A stretch of 64,000 nt of DNA from Brevipalpus yothersi (Eukaryota; Arthropoda; Arachnida; Trombidiformes; Tenuipalpidae), in the NCBI GenBank assembly GCA_003956705.1, contig QZCP01000052.1, forward strand, positions 6,221 through 70,220. The letters run 5' to 3'. Each line of letters begins with the position of its first letter. Positions within the stretch are counted from its first letter, which is position 1. The position numbers and the translations under genes were made by a program. Below, piece after piece: positions 47,438 through 58,489 of the stretch. Below the pieces are notes generated by a model that worked only from the letters and a program-made list of their open reading frames with translations, ran no database searches and was not told the DNA's origin.

Positions 47438-48789
47438 TATAATGATGAAAAGTTTCCTTTTATTTGTTTCTCAAGTTTTGATGATAATAATTGATATGTT
47501 CAGTAATTTATAAACACTTCCGAGCTCAACTTCTTCGAACGAATATTCCGATGTTTTGATAAATTTTTTCAAGGAATATCATGCTATTTCAACTTGATGA
47601 ATGAAAATGATCTGATAATCCTCTCCATCTCTTTTTATTACCTGCTCATTACCCTAGACCATGACTCATGAACAATCTTTTGTGTTTTCTGGGGTGTAAA
47701 TTAAATCAATTTAAAAATCAATCCATATGAGGATTGTTCAGATGGAATGAGAATGCAAAAATTTTTTTGGAGAAAAGTGGCATAACTTGGCTGACAACAA
47801 ATATCCTTGATCATCCAGAGAAGGTCAATCAAATCGATTGTTCTAATCTTACCCAAAGGTATGATTTAATTGAAGATTCACATCGATAAAAAAAACACAC
47901 CATCAGTTACGCGTGTAAACTCGAAGCTATCATTCTTTCCATATTTGCTGAATCTTCGATTCTGATCAATTTTGAACGTAATTTTTGTACATTTTGCTTT
48001 CCTAGAGAAGTTTAATTCCATTCAACTATTTGATATCCATCCAAATATTGATAAATTCAAAAATGCTTCATGCTTCATGCTGAGCTTCGATTCAACATCC
48101 CCTCTCCTGGCGGATATTCTAAAGCCACCCCACGGACTCGACTTATATATACAACAGTATATAGTGTTCTTATTGACGCAATCCTCTGATCAACTTGCTG
48201 AGAGAATATTCGAAATTGTATTTTCACAAGCTGAGAAGTATGATTGATTGTTCAATTTCAGTCTATTTGATTTCATTTTGGAGTTTTATCGATACAATCG
48301 AGGGCCTATTGACTTTACCAGGAGAAAAATGATGAAATAGGTAGTGGTAAGTACTTTTGTTGCAGAAATGTTTTACTTAAGTTTTACAATCACAACAATT
48401 TAAGCTTAGGATCTGTTAATGAATACTTCAAAAAACAAGGAGCAAGAAATGGTGTATGAAATCTAGATCTTCATCATGTAGACTAATAAAAAGCGTGAAT
48501 CCTTTATGCTATATTATTAAATGCTCTAGTAAGACAATGAGAAAGATGGAAGTTATTTTTTCGAGTTAATCAAGACGATTCTCAAGTTACTAATAGTCTG
48601 CTCTACAAGTCAGAGTATAAACATTGAAATGTACAAAATGAGTTCCATAAATCTAACTTGTGAGCATCAGCAATCATGTGTAGGATGAATCAAGAATGAT
48701 GGGTCATATGAAAATGATTCATTTTTCAGATGGAAACTTTTTCTTCTTATAATCTGCACAATATTCAAATTCCAGTGATAATCAACTGT
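47438..48789. other. Intergenic region between transporters B and C
   Basis: No exon of the family is visible. A 91-codon + frame at 47972-48247 lacks an ATG at its start and has no family similarity. Confidence 0.5.
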
Positions 48790-50735
48790 TCATGCCTGTG
48801 AGAAAGTGGAAGGTCTCCGCTGATTAGGTGGTTCTGGGCCAAAGGACATCATCGATTCTCGCCGCTCTGTCACCGGGATCATGATTGATCCAAATCGAGA
48901 ACCTCTGTGCATATCAGATATTTCTTGCAATTTTGCCTCATCTGGATCACCGAAAAGGAGCTTACAGATGAATGGCAAAGCAATGAATGCTATAATGAAG
49001 ATAGCTGCAAGAGTTCCACTATAGTAGAGAAAAATATCAGGATTTTTCTCAATAAATGATCCTACAGCAGGTACATGAATGGATTCACCCACAACAAAAC
49101 TAATACAAATGGCTGAAGTGTGTTTTCCAGTCAAATGGAAATACTTTTCGAGTTCAGAGTAGCCAAGAACAAACAGTGGGCCAAAACCCCAGCCAAAAAA
49201 TATGGCAACCAACCAATAACATATTTCGTAAGTATTGGCCACCGTAAGAGCAAGTATTGATCCGATTGAAAAGATTAGTGTGCAGCTTGTAACGAGAATT
49301 TTTTCATCCATATATCGGCCTAGAACAATGAACACCAATTTACTGACACATAGAGCAAGCCAATATACTGTGGCCAATAGTGCTGCTTGTCTTTTTTCCA
49401 TTCTCAGTGAAGACATAACTCCATAGGCTTGACAGAAAACACCTTTCCAAAACAAAATGATATTCCGTTATAATCATGGGAAACTATTGGAAATATACCA
49501 GAATCGAAGACTCTTCAATACACATAAAATGTGTGCCATATACTTACTGAAAACTAACTCTAAGCCAAAACCTACATGACCAAGAAAAGCAACCCACAAA
49601 ACAGCGATAGCCTTTTTGAATAACGGTACTTCGATTGGATCCTTATTACTGGGCTTCTCCTCTTCATTTTTCTCCTTCTGATCATCTTGATTAGTGTTTG
49701 TTTGTTTCTTTTCTTCTGTTGAATGAATTTCAGAAGTTGTGCAAAAGTAATAACACAAAAAGAACGCAATTCCGACAAGAATGGTTGCAAAAGATGCATA
49801 AAAGTATGGATATTTGATTTGTACATCATCTGGTGAAAAGAGAGATAGATAGGCATCGGGATCAATTAACGCTTCCTCTGGCATCGGTAATTGGTATGGT
49901 CTAATGATGAGAGGTGTCACCAAACCACCGATACCGAATGCACAGAACAATAGTTGCATATAATTTCCCATATCTTTACCCCAAATATCGATGATGACCA
50001 CACATGTTACTGTTTCAGAACGAGAACAAATTATTTGATAGACAATTCCAGTATTCAGATTTCATACTTACCTGTTTCCAAGATTGCATTCAAAAATCCA
50101 TTCAGGGCTGACAATGGAAATAGTGCATAAATGTTGGTGAAAAGAGGAAAGGCAAACATTATGATTCCTCCCACAGTAGATGTAACTGCTTGGGTGACAT
50201 AATTGTTGCAAAAATTTTCCACATAGCCAGCTGATAAGAAAAAGATCATGATGAATATAGTGGATCCATATACTTTTGATGAATTCAAATAACATCTCAA
50301 CTTACAAATGCATGCTCCAACTAGATAGCCAATTGAATATGAGGTGACCAAGCGTGATGTAAATGAGAAAGATTCCTGAACTTGAATCTGAAGGTCGAGA
50401 AGGGCAATCCCAGTAGATTCTGAAATTATGATAAACTATTTTTGGTCAAAACTGATGAAAATTTGATGTTGAAATCGAACTGATACAGTAAGAACGTAGA
50501 AAAGGTAATAAGCTCCATCCTCTAGGAGACGGAGGTTAAAGGTAAATATCTCTGCATACTTAAGTCAGATATACATGGAAAATTGCTAGAGAGATGGAAT
50601 TATCTCTCTTTGAAAATTCTAAGAAGCATCATGATACTCACCTAACCTGAATCCATATGTAACATGGCTAAGATATGTGGTAAGAGTGATCAATAGCTGA
50701 GCCCGATGTTCATGTACATATTTGATTAAACTCAT
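48790..50735 (-). CDS. MFS transporter, MFSD4/NaGLT1-like (paralogue C)
   Basis: Five exons, 50642-50735, 50306-50419, 50072-50230, 49548-50009 and 48790-49442, give 493 aa. Very similar to paralogue B across the membrane segments (for example LVTPLIIRPYQLPMPEE and GFGPLFVLGYSELEKYFHLTGKH). The central cytosolic loop is longer and differs, with a Lys/Glu/Asn/Thr-rich stretch at about residues 215-255. The tail motif SRFGSIMIPVTERRESMMS is intact, followed by RRPSTFSQA at the C-terminus. The acceptor before exon 5 (GGAAAG) has a weak pyrimidine tract but keeps phase. Confidence 0.85.
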
Positions 50736-51032
50736 AATCATAAATCTACCGAATTATCTATCAGTCTGAAAAATTCAAATAAACATTCCAAGTATTGCAT
50801 GGGTGAAGTTCCTTCATTGAAGATAGTATAGCACCATAATGGCCTCGAAAATCATCGAAACATTACTCATGAATCATCCCAAGTATTTTTATTCAGTTTG
50901 TTTCTAGATACAAAATTCACTAACAATCGCCTAGAAGAGATGAAAAAGCAGATTTTAGTGAGGAAAAAAATTACCTCAATAACGATTGTCTCAAATTTCA
51001 ACAAAAGAGAGTGATTTGATCAATTGTTTCAA

Positions 51033-51064
<32 letters not shown>

Positions 51065-51410
51065 TTCATTCATCAAAAATAAATAAATAGACAATAAATC
51101 GATACATATTACCTATCATTATCTACAAACTAATTTTGATTAAGAAATAATTTGTTGAGTACCATTAGGGTTAGGATCCCTTTCGGAATAGTGAAGCAAA
51201 ATCAAAAAGCATTTGGTCTTATTAGCAAATTAGAGTTGAGGAAGAGAACTTTCGTATTTGTTTCAGGAAAATCTTTCCATCGGAATTTACTGATTCTCAT
51301 TAATTATTCTTCCACAGAACAGGAAGATGGTAAGCCTCTCTCTCGCCTTTCTTTTTTTCTCTATCTCTCTCTGTTTTGAGAATTGCTTAGGGAATTCAAT
51401 CCTTCACAAA
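50736..51410. other. Intergenic region with a short TTTTCCA minisatellite
   Basis: Upstream of paralogue C. About 51034-51070 consists of four to five tandem copies of a 7-8 bp TTTTCCA unit. The 75-codon frame at 51152-51379 has no signature. Confidence 0.5.
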
Positions 51411-51495
51411 CTCACCATATTGGATGAAACCTTGTGTGGTGATGAGAGTGATCAATAATTGAGGTCGATGATCCTTAACATAACTTGATAGCCAC
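51411..51495 (-). pseudogene. Relic first exon of an MFSD4-like transporter
   Basis: Minus-strand translation gives SYVKDHRPQLLITLITTQGF, matching the N-terminus encoded by exon 1 of the six intact paralogues (for example KYVHEHRAQLLITLTTY of paralogue C). It is followed by a GTGAG donor-like sequence at the position where intron 1 starts. The initiator ATG is missing and no exons 2-5 are found downstream to 50736, which belongs to paralogue C. It is therefore a decayed copy or the stump of a deleted gene. Confidence 0.75.
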
Positions 51496-52772
51496 TTGTA
51501 GAGAGTAAAACTTATCGACTTATCGTTTACTTCCGGTCACTTTTATCTATTTGACAATATCACTCAATTCATGCTTGAATGTAACTTTGATCATTTATTG
51601 CTGGTTGCTTCTTATACCAATAGATTTTTGAATTGCAAACCATCGAATCTCCTCGATGCTCACAAATTTGAAAAAAATTAAAATCAATCAAGGAGAGTTC
51701 TTAATTGAATTTGGTCATATCATGGAAAAATTTTTAATTTTGTGATGAATATACAAAAAATTGAAGTATTTTTTGACTCACGAAGCATTGTTGGCTACTA
51801 TGTAAATATATACACACACTATCAATCATGGTTCAAGATCAAACAGTGTACGTGTAGGGCTTTTTAGAGAAGAACAGTTGATTATCAGCATTGAAATCGA
51901 TATGTGCATGTGAAATCATCCTGGTCCTTGAAATCTGGGATTGACAACTAATCAATTAAATTGGGTTGAATTTTGATGATTCCAAGGTGTACTATCACTA
52001 TTATTTTTCCTTTTCAAAAAGAAGAAGAGGAAATCCCTGATTTATTTCCTGATTATTCAGAGGTTTTTCTGTTGAATACTTATACATGTTTATGATGCAG
52101 AAACTGAATGTTTAACACTTTCATTTTTATAGCTCTTGATTCAAAATTGGTCAATTTTCGATGCTTGATCATATTCATTGAATTGGATTCTGACTTGTTT
52201 GTGGCAATTTATCTCTAGATAGGTCCAAAAGAAGGCATGGACATGATAACAAGATATTATTTGAATAAAATGAATAAGATTAATTGAGAGTCTTCTCTAA
52301 GTTCTGGTAATTTTTGACTTGGACTGGATGAAGACAGCGGCCTCGCCAATTAATTTGATATCATTTTTAGGTCATTTTCTGGTACAAGTCTGATGAAAGT
52401 AAATTCATAGAAAATAATTGGAGCTCGGCTGTCATGATTTTGATGAGCAAATTTAAAATTGTGTCAATTTTGAGAGCTCAAATTCATTCTCAATTGAATG
52501 TTTAGCTTGATGAGCATCATCATATTAAAACAATGGAAACAATATGATGAATATATCTTTTAACAGCTTCATAAAGGAAGACTTTATTGAATTTTTTAAA
52601 TTTAAAATAATTTGCTAACACGCTAAGCATCAGCGAAATGATAATCCAATATAATCGAGAGTTCACGATGAGATGAAATGGTGGTTTCATCATGATCTCT
52701 CTATTTGAGCTTAGTGTTTGAGCCTAATCACTCTCGATCAGATTGATTAAATGTTCACACTTTGGCCTCAGA
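51496..52772. other. Intergenic region, nothing recognised
   Basis: AT-rich DNA upstream of transporter D. No exon chain or repeat family is recognised. Confidence 0.5.
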
Positions 52773-53434
52773 ATGAGTTTTCGTCAGTACGTGAAGGATC
52801 ATCGATCCCAATTATTGGTGACATGCCTTACATTGACCGGATATTTTGCTTTCGCTGCGAGATCTCGTAGGTATTTCCATATAATTTGATTGGATTGTAG
52901 TGTATCTCGAGGTTATTAAAATCAGTTTCTGTGGAATCTGTGGAATAATTTGATCACTTTCAAGTCATTGCTTCCGCTAATTGATGCTCAAGACTGTCCT
53001 AGATTTGACTCTCATTTGAGTCAAGTTTATATCTGTAGAGGATGAGATTGGAAAAATAATACCGAACTTTCATCGAACTTTTATTGTTGTTATTGATTTG
53101 GATGTTCAGTACCCATGTGACAATTGTCAGTTCTTACTGTGATCACTGATAATTTTTGGAATGTGTGAAAGCAGTAAACTTCTGGGTTCAAACACCACTA
53201 TCTATGTATAAAAATATGTTCTGAATATGAGATTTTATCCACACAGTCTCAACGGGTGTTGCTCTTCTCGATCTTCAAATACAAGTTCAAGAGACATTCT
53301 CGATGACATCCCAACTCGTGACCATATACTCAATATGCTACTTATTGGGAGGATGTACTAGTATGTAGACAGCACGATATGATCATGTTCGAACAATCAG
53401 TGTCATCAATCTTTAGTCATTCCAAAAATATATG

Positions 53435-53485
<51 letters not shown>

Positions 53486-54908
53486 AGTGGCAATATTTGG
53501 CCAAATCTGTCACAATCATTTGATACAAGCCATAACCACAATTGGAGGGGGAATTGCTTTAACGTTTGTACCGATGTTTCAGAATATTTGGATACTTTTC
53601 CCACTTATTGGTATCAATGGCTACTTCAACGCATTCTTTGAAACTGGTGAGATAAACTGTATAAATCTATTTGATTGGAATATATATTTATATGAGAGAT
53701 ACTTTTTTTAGCCTCAAATGTGCTACTTATCGATTTATGGGGCACTAAAGTTGGAAATTATATGCAAATAATGCATTTTGCGTTTGGTCTCGGAGGCCTA
53801 CTTACACCAGTTATGATACGACCTTTTCAATTGCCAATTCCAGAGGAACTTGCCGATAATCCTGATGAATGCATTAATTTCTACCAGCCCGAGCAAGTTG
53901 AAATAAGGTATCCATATTTTGGATTGTCAGGGCTATCATTGATCATTGGAATTGGATTTGTTTTTTGCTATTGCAAAGCAATTTCAGAGAGAAAGGATGA
54001 TAGTAATCAAGAGAAAGGTGATCAACAGGAGACACCAGAACAAACCACTGTAGAGAACTCTGAAAATTCAACAAAATCTAAATTCAAGATAGCAATCGCC
54101 GTTGCATGGGTTGCAATGTTAGGTCATGTAGGATTCTCCATGCAACAGGTCTTATGTAAGTACCATCGAAATTTTGGGAACTTTCCCATCAATCGGATAC
54201 CTTCGTTGTCCATTCATTATGTTTCACCAACAAATTATATTTATTTTCTAAGGTGTCTTTGGTCAAGCTTATGGAGTAAAATCTGATCTTCGAATGGAAA
54301 AAAGAAGTGCAGCTCTAATTGCAACAGTCTACTGGATAGCAGTTTGTTTGAGCAAAATTTTATTCATTATCTGTTCTTCAGTGATCGACGAGAAACTTTT
54401 GATTGGTATCTCATGTTCATTGCTCTTTGTGGCTCAAGTTCTTTCATTTACACTTGCCAGTTCTTATGAGATCTGCCTTTGGCTAGTTGCTTTTCTCACA
54501 GGAATCGGATTTGGTCCACTTTTTGTAATAGCTTTCACGAACCTCGAAAAATATTTCCACATAACGGGTAGACACTCTTCTCTGATTTTCATTGTGATAG
54601 GTATCGGTGAATCATTCCATGTGCCAATCGTGGGAACAATCATTGATTCTTGGCACAACATTTACCTTTGCTATAGTGGAACTCTTTCAGTGATCTTTCT
54701 GGCAAGCTTCGTAGCCATGCAACCTCTCTGTAAGTTCTTGTTTGGTGATCAAATGATCGAGCAGGGTCAAGGCGCTCGTCGTGTGTCAAGATTGGGATCT
54801 ATCATGATTCCAATTCCCGATCGGCGAGAATCCATCATATCATCAACATCCAAAACATCTGACAAACGGCGATCGAGCTCAGTTTTTTCGATTGAATCGA
54901 AGCCATGA
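52773..54908 (+). CDS. MFS transporter, MFSD4/NaGLT1-like (paralogue D)
   Basis: Five exons, 52773-52866, 53247-53360, 53488-53646, 53712-54155 and 54253-54908, give 488 aa. Family marks: LIDLWGTKVGNYMQ after TM4, LGGLLTPVMIRPFQLPIPEE, IAVAWVAMLGHVGFSMQ starting the second half, and the tail motif SRLGSIMIPIPDRRESIIS. The donor of exon 1 is C|GTAGGT rather than a GTATTT five bases on, because only this keeps phase 1. The acceptor of exon 3 lies right at the end of a TC microsatellite (53435-53486), which serves as its pyrimidine tract. The central loop (about residues 215-245) is rich in Asp, Gln and Thr rather than Lys/Glu blocks. Confidence 0.85.
53435..53486. repeat. (TC)n microsatellite forming a splice-acceptor pyrimidine tract
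   Basis: About 25 TC units with one T-rich interruption, ending in the CTAG acceptor of exon 3 of transporter D. It is the only long TC/GA tract in the window right of 14 kb that I can see. Confidence 0.95.
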
Positions 54909-55082
54909 GTTGACTATCTGGGTCATTCCTTTAGGGTGCAATTTACATGATAATAAAGTTTTCTCTGAATTAATACCATTCTTGTTTTATGATTTGGGAA
55001 ATGTCCATTTTTTTCTTCTCAAACTATGAAAAACAGTGAGGTCCTCATGATTGAATGATCTGTCATCATTTCATGTGATGAC
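54909..55082. other. 3' region of transporter D
   Basis: Contains AATAAA-like sequence soon after the stop (near 54951). No gene. Confidence 0.5.
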
Positions 55083-55372
55083 CTAGAACAACTCTCGATC
55101 AAATGATGATAAATCAGAATTCCCAAGCAAAAATCCACACAAATGTTGAAGAGTGATGATCACCATTGTAAAAAATATAACTCCAAGTGCTCCAAAATAT
55201 TGTAACTTATAGGTTAATGGCCAAGAATTTTGATTAAGAATACTTTGGAATACCCAACCAACAATTTGACAAGTTTCTCGAGAAAAATGCATTTCTAACT
55301 CATCCAGTACCATTTGATCAAACCAAAATGATGAATCTTGTGGCCAGATCAAAGGTGTGGTTTGAATTGGAG
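55083..55372 (-). pseudogene. Orphan C-terminal exon of an MFSD4-like transporter
   Basis: Minus-strand open frame of about 96 codons with an acceptor-like AG (55373-55374) giving the family's usual phase 1. The stretch QIVGWVFQSIL...LQYFGALGVIFF...LCGFLLGNSD resembles the last two membrane segments of the family (for example TIVGTFMDDN...HYVGTLGSIFL...LCKFLFGDPD of paralogue F). The first part (WPQDSSFWFDQMVL) and the short tail do not match. The rest of exon 5 and exons 1-4 are not found within 55.4-55.9 kb. It may be a fragment left by a duplication or deletion, or the last exon of a strongly divergent gene. Confidence 0.55.
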
Positions 55373-55915
55373 CTGTTATACAGTGTATCCATCAAATATT
55401 CTTCAAAATTATTGCCTCAGAAGATTGATTGATTGGCCTTTTGATTGGGATTAGGTGTCTATCAGCACATTCACATTTCAGAAGCTATTCAAAATAGCGT
55501 CTGAATATAATTGTATTTTGAACCTTATACGTAATATGTTCCAACAATCGAGGGATCAATTACCATCTCGCCTGGTAACCTAGAGCTGTCTGAATCATCC
55601 GATGATGAATCTATTGTGAATTCTTGTGAGAAGTATTGAATTCTTTTGAAACTTTTTATTTGTTTTTCATCTCCTTTGTGCATTTCTCTAATCGATTTGA
55701 ACTGGTTTGTTTTGATTGACAGATATCGAAGAAAAAAATGGAGATGAAAATCATTGATTACATCATGAGCTTAACTCATAGAAAACCTTACAGAATAGAG
55801 AGAAGATGCATCTCTCAATTTTGTGTTAGAATGTTTCTCCTTGAAAATAAATCCCAAATTCGGTGTTCATCTGTGATTATTGATACCATTTATTTATGCA
55901 TGATACCATTGAATT
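55373..55915. other. Intergenic region upstream of transporter E
   Basis: A minus-strand stretch at about 55540-55625 reads an acidic, Ser/Asp-rich open sequence ending in TAA just after SIVGTYYV. It does not connect in phase to the orphan exon at 55083-55372, so I do not call it an exon. Confidence 0.4.
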
Positions 55916-57715
55916 ATGAGTGTCGCCAACTATTTTAAAGAGCACAAATCCAAGCTAGTGATTACTTCAATCATTTACGTGGCCTTTTTTGTTTACGCTC
56001 TCAGATTTGGTATGTGCAGCAGTCCTTTTGAGTATCTCTTTTTTGAGGAAAAAGGAGGCCAACATGCTGCCAGGATCAATTGGCTCACAATTGACTGATA
56101 GTTTTGATTGTTTTCTACTTGAGAGCAACCTCGATGTAGTTTTTAGTTTATCATTAGATTAACAGGGTTTGCTCTCTGTATATCCTCAGCGTCAATTGGT
56201 ACAGCATTGCTTGACCTGCAGATCCAATTCCAAGAATCATTCTCGACCACATCATGGATAATCAGTGCTTATTCGATCGGATATCTGTTGGGAGCATCTA
56301 TGGGTGAGTATTTTGGATTGACTTAGAATGACTTAGAAAAATTCTTGCATCTTCCAGCTGGATATGTCGAAAAACTCTACCACAATCACACTATTCAAGC
56401 AGTCACCTTCGCTTTCTGTGGAGTGACTCTATTTTTGGTACCCTTCTTCACCAATATCTACTTGGTATTTCCAATACTAATGCTGGGAGGTATTTCGAGT
56501 GCAGTTTTTGAGACAGGTAATGATATGATTTGAGAATGAAATTCTTGAATTCTTGAATTTACACTTCAACTTTTCTTTTCAGTCACTTATGTAGCCCTCA
56601 TTGACATTTGGGGTAAAAGTGTTGGAAATTACATGCAAATATTGTACCTTTCATTTGGAGTCGGAGGCATGGTAACACCAATTGCGATAAGACCATTTCA
56701 ACTACCAATTCCAGAGGATATTGTTGATCCTGATGCTTATCTGGCATATTATAAGCCTGAAGATGTTCAAATCAAATATCCTCTCTTCGTCGAATCTATC
56801 TTGTCAGTTTTGCTAGGAATTGCCTTCACTATTTACCATCTTTTTGCATGTCGATCTAGCAACCAGATCAAAATCCAAGAACAGAATGATGAAGATGAGA
56901 AAAAAGTTGAAGATGTTGAAACTGAGAAGAAAAAAATACCAGCATTCAAAATATTCATCGCTGTTGCATGGGTTGCCTTCCTTGGACATACAGGCTTTTC
57001 TATGCAATTGATTTTCAGTGAGTGTTTATTATCTTCATGAGCATTTGATTTAAATTAATTGATTGATTATATTTCTCCAATCATTCAAGATGTATTTGCT
57101 CAAGCATATGGTGTTAAATCAAAGCTAAGAATGGAGAAAAGAAAAGCTGCTCTCATTGGAACAACGTACTGGGTTGCTGTTAGCATTGGCCAACTGTTCT
57201 TCATTTGTTTCAACAATTTAATTGGAGAAAAATTTCTATCAATATGTTGTACCACACTGCTTTCTATCGGCTTGATGATCAGTTTCACTTTAGCAAATAC
57301 TTACGAAATTTGCTATTGGCTGGTTGCATTGTTTCTTGGGTTAGGTTTCGGTCCTCTATTTGTGGTTGCTTTTTCGCATTTAGAAAAATTTTTTCACATC
57401 ACTGGTCAACACACTTCATTCATATGTGTTGTTTTCATTATTGGTGAAACATGCCATATACCCATAGTTGGTGCATGGATTGATCAATATCCAGATGTAT
57501 TCCTCTACTATTATGGAATATTGGGAGTACTATTCGTAATCGGCTTTGCCTCTCTTGGGTATGTTTGTGAGCTTCTTTTTGGCAAACCAGAAGAATCTAG
57601 ATTGCAGGAAGTATCTCAAAAACCTCGAAATTCGTTTGTGATGATTCCCATTACTGAGCGTAGAGAATCTGTCATAAGCTTCCGAAGAAAATCAACTGCT
57701 CATGGGCAAGCTTAA
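55916..57715 (+). CDS. MFS transporter, MFSD4/NaGLT1-like (paralogue E)
   Basis: Five exons, 55916-56009, 56190-56303, 56358-56516, 56583-57017 and 57090-57715, give 475 aa, the shortest copy. Family marks: LIDIWGKSVGNYMQ, GVGGMVTPIAIRPFQLPIPED, FIAVAWVAFLGHTGFSMQ and GFGPLFVVAFSHLEKFFHITGQHTSF. The central loop (about residues 215-240) is a short run of Glu, Asp and Lys. The tail motif is reduced to NSFVMIPITERRESVIS, having lost the SRFGS part. It lies head-to-tail about 1 kb after transporter D on the same strand. Confidence 0.85.
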
Positions 57716-58489
57716 ATCTACAGAATTATAATCAGTCAATCCAAATTCAAATCTACTAGATATCTATTCTGTACACCATAAATGGGCTGCTGATTTCTCA
57801 TATCTCTCCTATTCTTTTGATTTTAATAAAAATCAAGTCCTCTTTAAGAACACTAAAGTATTGTTTCTTAAAAGTGTTTTATGGTACTTCTGAGTCAAGC
57901 TTATTCTTAAAAAAGCTTTAGATATGAGTTAGTGATGACCATCAGTCTCTCTCTCTCCAGAATTCATACGACTAGGTAGATCAAAAATATGATCACTCAT
58001 CAAAGGGATGTTTTCAGAGTACCTTATACTCATGACTATCTATAGGTACTACTTGCACTCATATTGAGTATTAGAGTAAGGTAAGTTGATACATTGTACA
58101 CTATCACAGGCATTGATGAGCTCATTTTATAGCTTACAACCCAAACTTTAGAACTGAATCATTATGAGATGGAACTGGAAAAAACTGAATGAACTCAATT
58201 ACAATGACTCTATCACCTTGATTAGCCTCCATAGTCGATGCACTCCGATTTCTGATGAGAGATACTGAAATATAATCAATCAATTCCATACTATTAGGGT
58301 TTAAGAAGGATTCGTGCTCTCTGTTTATTTATAAATTTTTTACAAGTAGACATCAATGTTAAAAATGTTAGAATATGTTTCTGATTCAATGATTGTGAAA
58401 CAGTGATCAGTCATAAGACTTTGTGATTTGAAATGATCTTCATCATGAACATTGCTCTTCAATAATGGTTGAAAGAATCAGAATCTTCA
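57716..58489. other. Convergent 3' intergenic region
   Basis: Between the stops of transporters E (+) and F (-). An AATAAA sequence near 57825 could serve E. No gene is seen. Confidence 0.55.

Noticed and set aside
47972..48247. 91-codon plus-strand frame between transporters B and C
   Set aside because: No ATG at its start and no similarity to the transporter family or any domain that I recognise.
55540..55625. Acidic Ser/Asp-rich minus-strand stretch near the orphan transporter exon
   Set aside because: It looked like an upstream exon, but no donor and acceptor pair joins it in phase to the exon at 55083-55372.
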